From the NCBI RefSeq assembly GCF_900129835.1, contig NZ_FQXA01000004.1:186001-250000 (forward strand): 64,000 nt of DNA. Reading direction: 5' to 3'. This document shows positions 1 through 9,118 of this stretch, one piece after another. The translations under genes and the position numbers were made by a program. Source of the DNA: Stutzerimonas xanthomarina DSM 18231 (GTDB taxonomy: Bacteria; Pseudomonadota; Gammaproteobacteria; Pseudomonadales; Pseudomonadaceae). A model generated the notes under the pieces. It ran no database searches. It saw nothing but the letters and a program-made list of their open reading frames with translations, and was not told where the DNA came from. Position 1 is the stretch's first letter, and each line of letters begins with the position of its first letter.

Positions 1-1323
1 GTCTGGGAAGCGCTGAAGCGTGCCTTGCAGTCGCGCAAGCTGAAGATGGAGTCGCCGCTGGCCGAGCTGGGGCGACTGGCTACGGTGACGTTGAATCCCG
101 AAGTTATCCCGCTCAACGTCAAAGTCGTGATCATCGGCTCACGCCAACTTTATTACACCCTGCAGGACCTGGATCCGGACTTTCAGGAGATGTTCCGAGT
201 GCTGGTGGATTTCGATGAAGAAATCCCGCTGGCCGAAGACAGCCTTGAGCAGTTCGCCCAGTTGATGAAAACGCGTACCTCCGAAGAGGGCATGGCGCCG
301 TTGACCGCAGCCGCAGTCGCCCGTCTTGCGACCTACAGTGCCCGACTGGCCGAGCATCAGGGGCGCTTGTCGGCACGGATCGGTGATCTGTTCCAGCTGG
401 TCAGCGAGGCGGATTTCATTCGTCAACTGGCCAAGGATGAAGTCACCGACGTCGGCCATATCGAGCGAGCCCTGAAGGCCAAGGCCACGCGTACCGGGCG
501 CGTCTCGGCACGCATTCTGGAAGACATTCTTGCAGGCGTGATCCTGATCGATAGCGAAGGCGCTGCGATCGGCAAGTGCAATGGCCTGACCGTCCTCGAA
601 GTAGGCGATTCGGCGTTTGGCATGCCCGCGCGGATTTCCGCCACTGTTTATCCGGGTGGTTCGGGGATTGTTGACATCGAACGTGAGGTTAACCTCGGTC
701 AGCCGATTCACTCCAAAGGCGTGATGATCCTGACCGGTTTTCTTGGCAGCCGCTACGCGCAGGAATTCCCGCTGGAGATTTCTGCCAGCATCGCGCTTGA
801 GCAGTCCTATGGCTACGTTGACGGTGACAGCGCTTCACTGGGCGAATGCTGCGCGCTGATTTCGGCTATCTCGCGTACCCCGCTCAAGCAGTGTTTCGCG
901 ATTACCGGCTCGATCAACCAGTTCGGCGAGGTGCAGGCGGTCGGTGGCGTGAACGAGAAAATCGAAGGCTTTTTTCGCCTATGCGAAGCACGCGGCTTGA
1001 CTGGAGAGCAGGGCGCGATCATTCCTTTTGCCAACGTCACGACGCTGATGCTCGACGAGCGCGTGCTCGAAGCCGTGCGTCAGGAGCGCTTCCACATCTA
1101 CGCGGTGCGTCATGTGGATGAAGCGCTTTCGCTGTTGGTGGGTGAGCCTGTAGGCGCGGCAGACAAGGATGGCCAGTTCCCCAAGGGCAGCGTCAATGCG
1201 CGCGTGGTAGAGCGCTTGCGCGATATCGCTGAGATCGAGCTGGAAGACGATCATCGAAGCGATGCGGCGTCTCCCGAGGAGGTGCTAGCCGCCGCCCAGA
1301 CAAAAGGAGACGAGCAAGGATAA
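1..1323 (+). CDS. Lon-like ATP-dependent protease (5' end missing)
   Basis: This is the C-terminal part of an AAA+ protease of the LonB-like family (PAO1 counterpart PA4576). The frame is open from the first base of the window, so the start codon and most of the ATPase core lie upstream. The visible part ends the AAA domain and then carries the Lon serine-lysine protease domain. The catalytic serine is in the GDSAS motif, with its codon at about 829-831. The catalytic lysine is in GGVNEKIEG, codon 958-960. The tail is acidic and polar. It is expected to unfold and degrade cytoplasmic proteins; no substrate can be read from the sequence. The stop is followed directly by the DnaA-box region. 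Confidence in the family is high; the cellular role is unknown. Confidence 0.9.
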   Translation, partial: VWEALKRALQSRKLKMESPLAELGRLATVTLNPEVIPLNVKVVIIGSRQLYYTLQDLDPDFQEMFRVLVDFDEEIPLAEDSLEQFAQLMKTRTSEEGMAPLTAAAVARLATYSARLAEHQGRLSARIGDLFQLVSEADFIRQLAKDEVTDVGHIERALKAKATRTGRVSARILEDILAGVILIDSEGAAIGKCNGLTVLEVGDSAFGMPARISATVYPGGSGIVDIEREVNLGQPIHSKGVMILTGFLGSRYAQEFPLEISASIALEQSYGYVDGDSASLGECCALISAISRTPLKQCFAITGSINQFGEVQAVGGVNEKIEGFFRLCEARGLTGEQGAIIPFANVTTLMLDERVLEAVRQERFHIYAVRHVDEALSLLVGEPVGAADKDGQFPKGSVNARVVERLRDIAEIELEDDHRSDAASPEEVLAAAQTKGDEQG

Positions 1324-1410
1324 TTGATTATCTGAGCAATATCTGGACGGAACGATACGGCGCGCGACGGGTCTGCAATGGAAGAGAGCTTCCACTCTCC
1401 ATCCACAAGG

Positions 1411-1433
1411 TTATCCACAGTATCTGTGGATAA
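1411..1433. promoter_or_regulatory. Inverted pair of perfect DnaA boxes
   Basis: Positions 1411-1419 read TTATCCACA and positions 1425-1433 read its reverse complement. Together they form a perfect palindrome with 10-bp arms and a 3-bp spacer. A weaker match (7 of 9) sits just upstream at about 1399-1407. TTATCCACA is the canonical high-affinity DnaA box. The region lies between the Lon-like gene and a small hypothetical gene. It could bind DnaA, or act as an RNA hairpin, or both; binding is inferred. Confidence 0.6.
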
Positions 1434-1492
1434 CGGATTTGCGGCCCTTTCCTCTGATAGAGGGCGCGCAACCGAGCGCGAGGATCGCCGTC

Positions 1493-1828
1493 ATGTCGCA
1501 AACACTCTGTTTGAACCGCCAGTGCCTGGGGCTGGTAACCCGCATCGAATGCATCATCCGGCCACTGTCCGGCGGCAATGGTTTGTGGACGTTGCTCTGC
1601 GCGGCAGGAATCGATGCCGGACAACCTACTGCGATCAAGGCGCAAGGCCCATTCCATGGGCCTCGCGAGGCCGAATCGGTGCTGAAGGCAATTGCCGAAA
1701 ATCTCTATGGACAGGGCTATGCCGTATCGGAATCGCCATCGATCTGGCAACTGCACATGCTTGCGGAACTACGCAAGGTCAACGCAAACCAGTCGCGCTA
1801 TCTCAGTGGATGGGGCGTAAAGTCCTGA
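1493..1828 (+). CDS. Conserved hypothetical protein, 111 aa
   Basis: Its place, directly after the Lon-like protease and before the YqhA-like gene, matches PAO1 PA4575, which has no assigned function. The ATG at 1493 is preceded by a purine-rich GCGAGGA at 1479-1485, so it is preferred over an in-frame codon at 1439. The protein has no signal peptide or membrane segment. It contains several cysteines in its first half (for example in CLNRQCLG and RIECIIRP) and a mixed alpha/beta C-terminal half. It is flanked on both sides by perfect DnaA boxes. I do not recognise a domain. Confidence 0.6.
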   Translation: MSQTLCLNRQCLGLVTRIECIIRPLSGGNGLWTLLCAAGIDAGQPTAIKAQGPFHGPREAESVLKAIAENLYGQGYAVSESPSIWQLHMLAELRKVNANQSRYLSGWGVKS

Positions 1829-1902
1829 GCGCACCGGCCGAATGTGTCAGCGCGGCCCGGTACTGGCGCTTGTTTGGCGCTTGAAGAGTGCTTTGCAGAT
1901 TT

Positions 1903-1911
1903 TTATCCACA
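1903..1911 (+). promoter_or_regulatory. Perfect DnaA box
   Basis: TTATCCACA occurs 75 bp after the stop of the hypothetical gene and 88 bp before the YqhA-like gene. It is the third perfect box within 500 bp. DnaA binding is inferred from the motif alone. Confidence 0.5.
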
Positions 1912-1998
1912 GTGAACATGCCGCCATAGCGTCGCATTGAACACTCCGCAACGCTGCGTATACTCGCCTGCCGAACCCGTCCTGCCTAGTGAGAACAG

Positions 1999-2487
1999 AT
2001 GGAACGCTTGATCGAAAACACCATGTACGCTGCCCGTTGGCTGTTGGCGCCTATTTACTTCGGCCTGGCCTTCGCCCTGCTGGCGTTGGCGATCAAGTTC
2101 TTCCAAGAGATCTGGCACATCCTTCCTGCCGTGCTTTCTCTCAGCGAAGGCGATCTGATCCTCAAGCTGCTCTCGCTGATCGATATGGCGCTGGTGGGTG
2201 GTTTGCTGGTGATGGTGATGCTGTCTGGCTACGAGAATTTCGTTTCGCAACTGAATGTGGATGAGGGCAAGGAAAAGCTCGACTGGCTCGGGAAGATGGA
2301 TTCCGGCTCATTGAAGATGAAGGTCGCTGCCTCGATTGTGGCGATTTCGTCGATCCATCTGCTGCGCATGTTCATGGACGCACAACAGCTCGAGAGCGAG
2401 CAGCTGATGTGGTACGTGATCATCCATCTGACGTTCGTCTTTTCGGCCTTCGCTATGGGCTATCTGGATAAGCTCACCAAGCACTAA
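1999..2487 (+). CDS. YqhA/UPF0114 family inner-membrane protein
   Basis: A 162-residue integral membrane protein of the UPF0114 (YqhA) family; the PAO1 syntenic gene is PA4574. The sequence starts [16 protein letters not shown], typical of the family. It shows hydrophobic segments at about residues 14-35, 55-76, 108-125 and 136-155. The conserved polar stretch GYENFVSQL lies between the second and third segments. The function of the family is not established. It stands alone, with no overlap with either neighbour. Confidence 0.85.
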   Translation: MERLIENTMYAARWLLAPIYFGLAFALLALAIKFFQEIWHILPAVLSLSEGDLILKLLSLIDMALVGGLLVMVMLSGYENFVSQLNVDEGKEKLDWLGKMDSGSLKMKVAASIVAISSIHLLRMFMDAQQLESEQLMWYVIIHLTFVFSAFAMGYLDKLTKH

Positions 2488-2617
2488 TGTGGTTCGTGCT
2501 GTGCTGTGCTGCAGCCGGCTTCTTACGCCTTCCACGCTGTTCAATAGAACGGTCTTGGGTGGGCGTCGCTGAACGCTGTGCTAGGCTGTGCGGCCTTTTT
2601 TCCAGCGGAGCCGATGC

Positions 2618-3235
2618 ATGACTGACCTGAATCTATCAACCGACGAAACGCGCGTGAGCTACGGGATCGGCCGTCAGCTGGGTGATCAGCTGCGTGAGAA
2701 TCCGCCCCCAGGAATCAGCCTGGATGCTGTGATTGCAGGTATTCGTGATGCCTTTTCGGGTTCAGCTAGCCAGGTTGGCCCTGAAGAGCTCAACGCCAGC
2801 TTTGCGGTCATTCGCGAACGGATGCAGGCCGAGGCGCAGCAAAAGGCTGAGGCCGCGGCCGGCGAAGGCAAGGCGTTTCTCGCCAAGAACGGTCAGCGTG
2901 GCGGCGTGACAACCCTGCCATCGGGTCTGCAATACGAAGTGCTGACCGCTGGCGAGGGCGACAAGCCCAGCGCTGAGGATCAGGTGCGTACCCATTATCA
3001 TGGCACCCTGATCGATGGCACAGTGTTCGACAGCTCCTACCAGCGTGGCCAGCCGGCCGAGTTTCCGGTAGGCGGCGTAATCGCTGGCTGGACCGAAGCG
3101 CTGCAGTTGATGGGCGTGGGCAGCAAATGGCGTCTATATGTACCAAGCGAGCTGGCTTACGGCGCGCAAGGCGTCGGTAGTATCCCGCCACACAGCGTGC
3201 TGGTGTTCGACGTCGAGTTGCTGGCTGTTCTGTAA
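2618..3235 (+). CDS. fklB: FKBP-type peptidyl-prolyl cis-trans isomerase FklB
   Basis: It catalyses cis-trans isomerisation of prolyl bonds. The ATG at 2618 follows GCGGAG at 2605-2610, giving 205 residues. The N-terminal half (residues 1 to about 90) is the helical dimerisation region of the FkpA/FklB/Mip group, with SYGIGRQLGDQL and a long Ala/Glu/Gln helix. The C-terminal half is an FKBP domain with the expected motifs GTVFDSSYQRGQP, AEFPVGGVIAGWTEAL and LAYGAQGVGSIPPHS. No signal peptide is visible, so a cytoplasmic location is expected. The position after the YqhA-like gene matches PA4572. Confidence 0.93.
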   Translation: MTDLNLSTDETRVSYGIGRQLGDQLRENPPPGISLDAVIAGIRDAFSGSASQVGPEELNASFAVIRERMQAEAQQKAEAAAGEGKAFLAKNGQRGGVTTLPSGLQYEVLTAGEGDKPSAEDQVRTHYHGTLIDGTVFDSSYQRGQPAEFPVGGVIAGWTEALQLMGVGSKWRLYVPSELAYGAQGVGSIPPHSVLVFDVELLAVL

Positions 3236-3246
3236 GGCTACTGTCG

Positions 3247-3474
3247 TTACGGGCGCAACGCCCGCGCGTAGGAGAACAGAAACAGGCTCCGCACCTGTTC
3301 TTTGAGGACACAGGGTTCACTGGTGCTCAGCTCCTGCAGGTCCAGATCGCCCTGGTCGCGAAGCTCGTCCAGGGCGTCTCCCTCTAAACTAATGCACACC
3401 GCGCCGGTGCTCCGGTCGAGTATTCGCAGGTAAGGTTGCGGACGGTCCAACCAGGCATCTATCAGATAAGTCAT
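3247..3474 (-). CDS. Small conserved protein (PA4570-like), likely iron-regulated
   Basis: A 75-residue cytoplasmic protein without recognisable domain. It begins MTYLIDAWLDRPQPYLRIL and is acidic in its middle. The start at 3474 is set by a strong GGAGGT on the minus strand (3479-3484). It lies between fklB and ispB, the place of PA4570 in PAO1. The promoter just upstream is overlapped by a Fur-like box, so expression under iron limitation is likely. From memory, PA4570 is reported among iron-starvation-induced genes; I could not check this. The biochemical function is unknown. Confidence 0.75.
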   Translation of the reverse strand: MTYLIDAWLDRPQPYLRILDRSTGAVCISLEGDALDELRDQGDLDLQELSTSEPCVLKEQVRSLFLFSYARALRP

Positions 3475-3500
3475 ATGCACCTCCAAATAATCATCTTTAA

Positions 3501-3530
3501 TGAGAATAATTGTTATTTGCAAATATGCAA
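3501..3530 (-). promoter_or_regulatory. Promoter with Fur-like box
   Basis: On the minus strand a -35 TTGCAT (3525-3530) and a -10 TATTCT (3503-3508) are 16 bp apart. Positions 3501-3515 match the 7-1-7 Fur site TGATAATnATTATCA at 11 of 14 defined bases, covering the -10. The stretch is AT-rich against a GC-rich background. Iron-dependent repression of the 75-aa gene is inferred. Confidence 0.55.
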
Positions 3531-3626
3531 GCGCAAAGATTCCCGGAAGTGATTGCTGATGCGTAAAGTGGGTTGCCGCGGAGGAGGGGTGAAGGATGCC
3601 CAAGTGCACCCCTCACTGTGCCGGGC

Positions 3627-4595
3627 TCAGTGGGTGCGAGCGACAGCGAAACGGCTCAACTCGACCAGCGCGTCGCGATAACTGTTGGCGGGAATCAGTT
3701 CGAGGCAGGCAATGGCGCGATCGGCATAGCTGCGTGCCAGGCGCGCCGTGTAGTCCAATGCGCCGGCTGCTTCTACCGCGCTACGGATGCTTTCCAGATT
3801 CTCGATGCCACCTTTCTGAATGGCCTGGCGCACCAGGGCAGCCTGTTCTGCTGTGCCTTCGCGCATCGTGTAGATCAGCGGCAGCGTCGGCTTGCCTTCG
3901 GCCAGGTCGTCGCCGACATTCTTGCCCAGCGCTTCGACATCGCCCTGATAGTCGAGCAGATCATCGACCAGTTGGAATGCAATGCCGAGGTAGTCGCCGA
4001 AGGTTCGCAGCGCCTCGCGCTGTTCCAGGCTAGCGCCCGCCAGGGTGGCTGCGCTATGCGTGGAGGCTTCGAAGAGCATGGCGGTCTTGCCGCGGATGAC
4101 CTCCATGTAGATTTCTTCGGTGGTGCTGGCGTCGCGCACCTTGGACAGCTGCAGGACTTCGCCTTCGGCAATTACGCGGGTGGCCTGCGAGATGATTTGC
4201 ATGACGTCCATCGAGCCCAGTTCGACCATCATTTCGAAAGAGCGTGCATAGAGGAAGTCACCGACCAGCACGCTGGGCGCATTGCCCCACAGGGCGTTGG
4301 CGGTTGAGCGGCCACGGCGCATGCCGGACATGTCGACGACGTCGTCGTGAAGCAGTGTCGAGGTATGCAGGAATTCGATGATCGCAGCTAGCAGGCGCAG
4401 CTGCTCACCCTTCAGTCCCAGCGCATTACCGCTGAGCAGGACCAGCAGAGGACGCAGGCGTTTGCCGCCGGCCGAGGTAATGTAATCCCCGATCTTTTCC
4501 ACCAGCGGTACGCGGGACGTCAACTGGTTGCGGATGATGACGTCAACAGCGGCGAAATCTTCCGCCACTACTTGGTAAAAGGCCTGGGGTTGCAT
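3627..4595 (-). CDS. ispB: Octaprenyl diphosphate synthase
   Basis: A long-chain trans-prenyl diphosphate synthase that extends farnesyl diphosphate with isopentenyl units to make the side chain of ubiquinone. The 322-residue length is normal for the family. Both aspartate-rich motifs are present: the first as DDVVD in [16 protein letters not shown], the second as DDLLD in [21 protein letters not shown] near residue 43 is the usual substrate-binding stretch. It is transcribed divergently from rplU, an arrangement conserved in gammaproteobacteria. Confidence 0.95.
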   Translation of the reverse strand: MQPQAFYQVVAEDFAAVDVIIRNQLTSRVPLVEKIGDYITSAGGKRLRPLLVLLSGNALGLKGEQLRLLAAIIEFLHTSTLLHDDVVDMSGMRRGRSTANALWGNAPSVLVGDFLYARSFEMMVELGSMDVMQIISQATRVIAEGEVLQLSKVRDASTTEEIYMEVIRGKTAMLFEASTHSAATLAGASLEQREALRTFGDYLGIAFQLVDDLLDYQGDVEALGKNVGDDLAEGKPTLPLIYTMREGTAEQAALVRQAIQKGGIENLESIRSAVEAAGALDYTARLARSYADRAIACLELIPANSYRDALVELSRFAVARTH

Positions 4596-4674
4596 CGGGG
4601 ACGAGTACTCCTCGGAGATTGCGCGGCATGCTATGGGGCGGGTCCTGCAGTGTCAAGGCAAGGCCCGGCGGCTA

Positions 4675-4703
4675 TTGCGCAGGGTCAGGTGGATGCGTAC
4701 AAT
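4675..4703 (+). promoter_or_regulatory. Probable sigma70 promoter of rplU-rpmA
   Basis: A -35 TTGCGC (4675-4680) and a -10 TACAAT (4698-4703) are separated by exactly 17 bp. Transcription would start near 4710 and leave a leader of about 135 nt before rplU. The match is by eye only. Confidence 0.55.
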
Positions 4704-4843
4704 CGCGGACCCTGAACTTTCCCCCTGGGCATTTCCCTGCCTTACGCAATTGCAAGGGCGTCCCTTCCGGCCCCGAGCAGCCATGCCAGCCACTAATTAT
4801 TTCACTTAAGCGCTGGGTGAGCAGGATCAACGGAGATACACAG

Positions 4844-5155
4844 ATGTACGCAGTTATCGTTACCGGCGGCAAGCAATACAAGGTCGCCGAAGGCGAATAC
4901 CTCAAGATTGAAAAACTCGAAGTTGCCACTGGCGAAGCTGTCACTTTTGACCGCGTTCTGCTGGTTGGCAACGGCGACGATGTAAAGATCGGCGCTCCGG
5001 TGGTCGATGGTGCCAAGGTCACTGCTGAAGTGATCGCTCAGGGCCGTCACGACAAGGTCACCATCATAAAATTCCGCCGTCGTAAGCACCACATGAAGCG
5101 TCAGGGCCACCGTCAGTGGTTCACTGAGGTCAAAATCACCGGCATTCAGGGCTAA
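4844..5155 (+). CDS. rplU: 50S ribosomal protein L21
   Basis: A 103-residue L21, full length, starting [14 protein letters not shown] and ending in the basic [15 protein letters not shown] stretch that contacts 23S rRNA. The ATG at 4844 follows CGGAG at 4831-4835; the frame stays open further upstream but the extension has no L21 counterpart. It is followed 35 bp later by rpmA, the standard rplU-rpmA pair, with obg further downstream. Confidence 0.97.
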   Translation: MYAVIVTGGKQYKVAEGEYLKIEKLEVATGEAVTFDRVLLVGNGDDVKIGAPVVDGAKVTAEVIAQGRHDKVTIIKFRRRKHHMKRQGHRQWFTEVKITGIQG

Positions 5156-5190
5156 TCGGGCCTGAATCCCCTTATAGGAGTATTGAACTC

Positions 5191-5448
5191 ATGGCACACA
5201 AAAAAGCTGGCGGTTCTACCCGCAACGGTCGCGACTCAGAAGCCAAACGCCTTGGCGTGAAGATGTATGGCGGCCAAGTCATCAAGGCCGGTAACATCAT
5301 CGTGCGTCAGCGCGGCACCCAGTTCCACGCCGGTTACGGCGTTGGCATGGGCAAGGATCACACCCTGTTCGCGAAAGTCGAAGGCGTGATCAAATTCGAA
5401 GTGAAGGGCCAGTTTGGTCGTCGCTACGTGAGCGTCGTCGCGGCCTAA
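5191..5448 (+). CDS. rpmA: 50S ribosomal protein L27
   Basis: An 85-residue L27, starting [20 protein letters not shown]. The N-terminal AHKKAGGS arm reaches towards the peptidyl transferase centre. The start has a good TAGGAG at 5176-5181. It is co-transcribed with rplU and followed by a clear terminator. Confidence 0.97.
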   Translation: MAHKKAGGSTRNGRDSEAKRLGVKMYGGQVIKAGNIIVRQRGTQFHAGYGVGMGKDHTLFAKVEGVIKFEVKGQFGRRYVSVVAA

Positions 5449-5463
5449 TCGCGGCGTTGCTGG

Positions 5464-5493
5464 AAAAGCCCTGTCATGCGACGGGGCTTTTTT
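5464..5493 (+). terminator. Rho-independent terminator after rpmA
   Basis: AAAAGCCC at 5464-5471 pairs with GGGGCTTTT around a short loop, followed by a T run to 5493. It closes the rplU-rpmA transcript, so obg probably has its own promoter or relies on read-through. Confidence 0.85.
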
Positions 5494-5511
5494 GTTTCTG
5501 TATCCTCTGTA

Positions 5512-5565
5512 GGGCTCTTGCAAAACGCTGCTGTGCTCTAACTATCGCTGGGTTTTGCAAGACCC
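5512..5565. repeat. Inverted repeat upstream of obg
   Basis: CTTGCAAAAC (5517-5526) is matched by GTTTTGCAAG (5552-5561). The outer GGG and CCC pairs continue the stem with one extra base on the left. The arms are about 14 bp around a 25-bp loop. It lies between the rpmA terminator and the obg start at 5612. It has no T tract. It could be an operator or a 5'-UTR structure of obg; the role is unknown. Confidence 0.5.
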
Positions 5566-5584
5566 TTATGTTCCTGTTTTCTAG

Positions 5585-6829
<1,245 letters not shown>

Positions 6830-6934
6830 TGGTGCATGCTCGCTTCGTTGCGAGCGTCGCTAGCGAATGGTTGCGGGCTGGCTTGTCTGCCGCCCGCCAT
6901 GGTTTGGCCGGGTACCGATTGGAAGACAGGATCG

Positions 6935-8053
6935 ATGCGGGACAAGGTGAGCGGCGCACGGCGCTGGGTGGTGAAAATTGGCAGTGCCTTACTGACCGCT
7001 GATGGTCGCGGCTTGGACCAGGACGCAATGGCTGTCTGGGTCGATCAGATGGTGGCGCTGCGCGAGGCGGGCGTCGAGCTGGTGCTGGTGTCGTCTGGCG
7101 CTGTCGCTGCTGGTATGAGTCGTCTCGGTTGGGCCGCCAGGCCAAAGGCCGTCCATGAGTTGCAGGCTGCAGCAGCAGTTGGGCAGATGGGGCTGATACG
7201 GGCTTGGGAATCCAGCTTTGCGCGCCGTGAGCAGCAGACCGCGCAGATCCTCGTAACCCATGATGACCTCTCCGATCGCAAGCGTTATCTCAATGCGCGC
7301 AGCACGCTTCGCACGCTGATCGATCTGGGTGTGGTGCCGGTCATCAATGAAAACGACACCGTCGTCACTGATGAGATCCGCTTCGGTGACAACGATACGC
7401 TCGCTGCGCTGGTGGCAAACCTGGTCGAGGCGGACCTGCTGGTCATCCTTACCGACCGCGACGGCATGTTCGATGCCGATCCGCGCAATAATCCCGATGC
7501 AAATTTGATCAGTGAGGCTCGCGCCGACGACCCGGCATTGGATGCGGTAGCTGGTGGCACGGGTGGCGCGCTTGGGCGGGGCGGTATGCAGACCAAGTTG
7601 CGCGCGGCGCGTCTGGCGGCGCGCTCTGGTGCCTATACGGTCATCATCGGTGGTCGAATCGAGCGGGTGTTGGCGCGTCTGAAGTCGGGTGAGTCGCTCG
7701 GCACCCTGTTGGCTCCTGAGCAGAATCGCCACGCGGCGCGAAAGCAATGGCTGGCGGGGCATCTGCAAACGCGTGGTACGGTCGTTCTTGATGATGGTGC
7801 GGTGCATGCCTTGAAGCAGGGTAATCGCAGCTTGCTGCCGGTGGGGGTCAAGGCGGCGCAGGGTGGCTTTCGGCGTGGGGAAATGGTGGTGTGTGTTGGC
7901 CTGGATGGCCGTGAAGTTGCCCGCGGTCTGGTCAATTACAGTGTGGCCGAAACGCAGCGAGTCCTTGGGCGTCCATCCGACGAAATCGAGAAACTGCTCG
8001 GCTATGTTGATGAGCCGGAGCTGATTCATCGCGACAACATGATCCTGGTCTGA
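6935..8053 (+). CDS. proB: Glutamate 5-kinase
   Basis: It phosphorylates glutamate in the first step of proline synthesis. The ATG at 6935 gives 372 residues, the usual length; the frame is open upstream to 6836 but that part has no family match. An amino-acid kinase domain comes first ([43 protein letters not shown]). A PUA domain follows ([17 protein letters not shown]). It lies downstream of obg, as in many pseudomonads. Confidence 0.95.
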   Translation: MRDKVSGARRWVVKIGSALLTADGRGLDQDAMAVWVDQMVALREAGVELVLVSSGAVAAGMSRLGWAARPKAVHELQAAAAVGQMGLIRAWESSFARREQQTAQILVTHDDLSDRKRYLNARSTLRTLIDLGVVPVINENDTVVTDEIRFGDNDTLAALVANLVEADLLVILTDRDGMFDADPRNNPDANLISEARADDPALDAVAGGTGGALGRGGMQTKLRAARLAARSGAYTVIIGGRIERVLARLKSGESLGTLLAPEQNRHAARKQWLAGHLQTRGTVVLDDGAVHALKQGNRSLLPVGVKAAQGGFRRGEMVVCVGLDGREVARGLVNYSVAETQRVLGRPSDEIEKLLGYVDEPELIHRDNMILV

Positions 8054-8062
8054 GGGGGGTTG

Positions 8063-8521
8063 ATGCGGCTGGCAAAGGCGTTAATGGTGTTGCTGGCGTG
8101 GCCGATGGTTGGCATGGCGCGCGAAGTGGGCGAAGTTGACACGGTCTTCAAGTGGCTCGGCCCCAATCACAAGATTGTTGTCGAAGCGTTTGATGACCCC
8201 GAGGTCGAGGGTGTGACCTGTTATCTGTCGCGAGCAAAGACCGGCGGTATAAAAGGTGGGCTCGGTCTGGCTGAAGACCGCGCCGAGGCGTCGATCGCCT
8301 GCAGGCAGGTCGGGCCCATCCGACTGAGTGAAAAACTCAAGGATGGCGAGGTAGTCTTCAAGGAGCGGACATCTCTGGTATTTAAAACCATGCAGGTAGT
8401 CCGCTTTTTCGATGAGGCGCGCAATACATTGGTCTATCTGGTGTACAGCGATCGGGTTATCGAAGGGAGTCCGCAAAACGCGGTTACCGCGATTCCGATA
8501 CTCCCTTGGGCTCAGCCATAA
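8063..8521 (+). CDS. CreA family periplasmic protein
   Basis: A 152-residue protein of the CreA family, whose function is not established. An N-terminal signal peptide ending near GMA is visible, so the mature protein is probably periplasmic. Family motifs are [40 protein letters not shown] and [11 protein letters not shown]. The ATG at 8063 follows GAGGGGGG; a TTG one codon earlier is the only alternative. It follows proB by 9 bp and corresponds to PA4564. Confidence 0.88.
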   Translation: MRLAKALMVLLAWPMVGMAREVGEVDTVFKWLGPNHKIVVEAFDDPEVEGVTCYLSRAKTGGIKGGLGLAEDRAEASIACRQVGPIRLSEKLKDGEVVFKERTSLVFKTMQVVRFFDEARNTLVYLVYSDRVIEGSPQNAVTAIPILPWAQP

Positions 8522-8577
8522 GCGGTATGTGGTTGAGCTCGATGTTGGCCGATGGGCTCGGTATCGAATCGTAGGCA

Positions 8578-8607
8578 TAAAAAAACCGGCTCAAGGCCGG
8601 TTTTTTC
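8578..8607. terminator. Bidirectional terminator
   Basis: ACCGGC and GCCGGT arms around a short loop are flanked by an A run on the left and a T run on the right. This can terminate the CreA-like gene on the plus strand and rpsT on the minus strand. Confidence 0.85.
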
Positions 8608-8622
8608 ACAAGAGCGTACAGC

Positions 8623-8901
8623 TTAGGCTGCAGCAGCTTCGCCGAGGGCCTTGATGTGGCCGTTCAGGCGGCTTTTATGCCGGGCTGCTTTGTTCTTGTG
8701 GATGATGCCTTTGTCGGCCATACGGTCGATTACGGGCACGGCTGCGGTATAAGCAGTACGAGCTTTATCCAGATCTTTTGCGTCGATGGCTTTGACCACA
8801 TTCTTGATGTAGGTACGAACCATGGAGCGCAAGCTGGCGTTGTGGCTGCGACGCTTCTCAGCCTGAATTGCGCGTTTTTTGGCGGAAGGGCTGTTGGCCA
8901 C
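8623..8901 (-). CDS. rpsT: 30S ribosomal protein S20
   Basis: A 92-residue S20 that binds 16S rRNA early in small-subunit assembly. The start is a GTG at 8901 ([18 protein letters not shown]), with GAGGAG about 8 bp upstream. The in-frame ATG at 8937 would add residues foreign to S20. A non-ATG start is common for rpsT, where it takes part in autogenous control. It stands alone and ends at the bidirectional terminator. Confidence 0.95.
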   Translation of the reverse strand: MANSPSAKKRAIQAEKRRSHNASLRSMVRTYIKNVVKAIDAKDLDKARTAYTAAVPVIDRMADKGIIHKNKAARHKSRLNGHIKALGEAAAA

Positions 8902-9118
8902 CGTCGAACTCCTCGAAAACGTGGGATTACAAAGCAAATAAGGCCGCGAATCATGCCGATGCGGCGGGCCCTTGTCAACCCCGATTGAACTAATCGAGAC
9001 ACTGGCCGGACAGGAGGGGGGTCGCTAAACTCGCGACCTCTTTCACTGTCGTAACTGGCCATCGAGTCGATGCTCAGTGCTTGGCCGGAACCCTCCTGCT
9101 GCAACTCTAGGAAGACAA

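Noticed and set aside
8060-8062. TTG start for the CreA-like gene
   Set aside because: The ATG one codon later has better spacing from the GAGGGGGG ribosome site.
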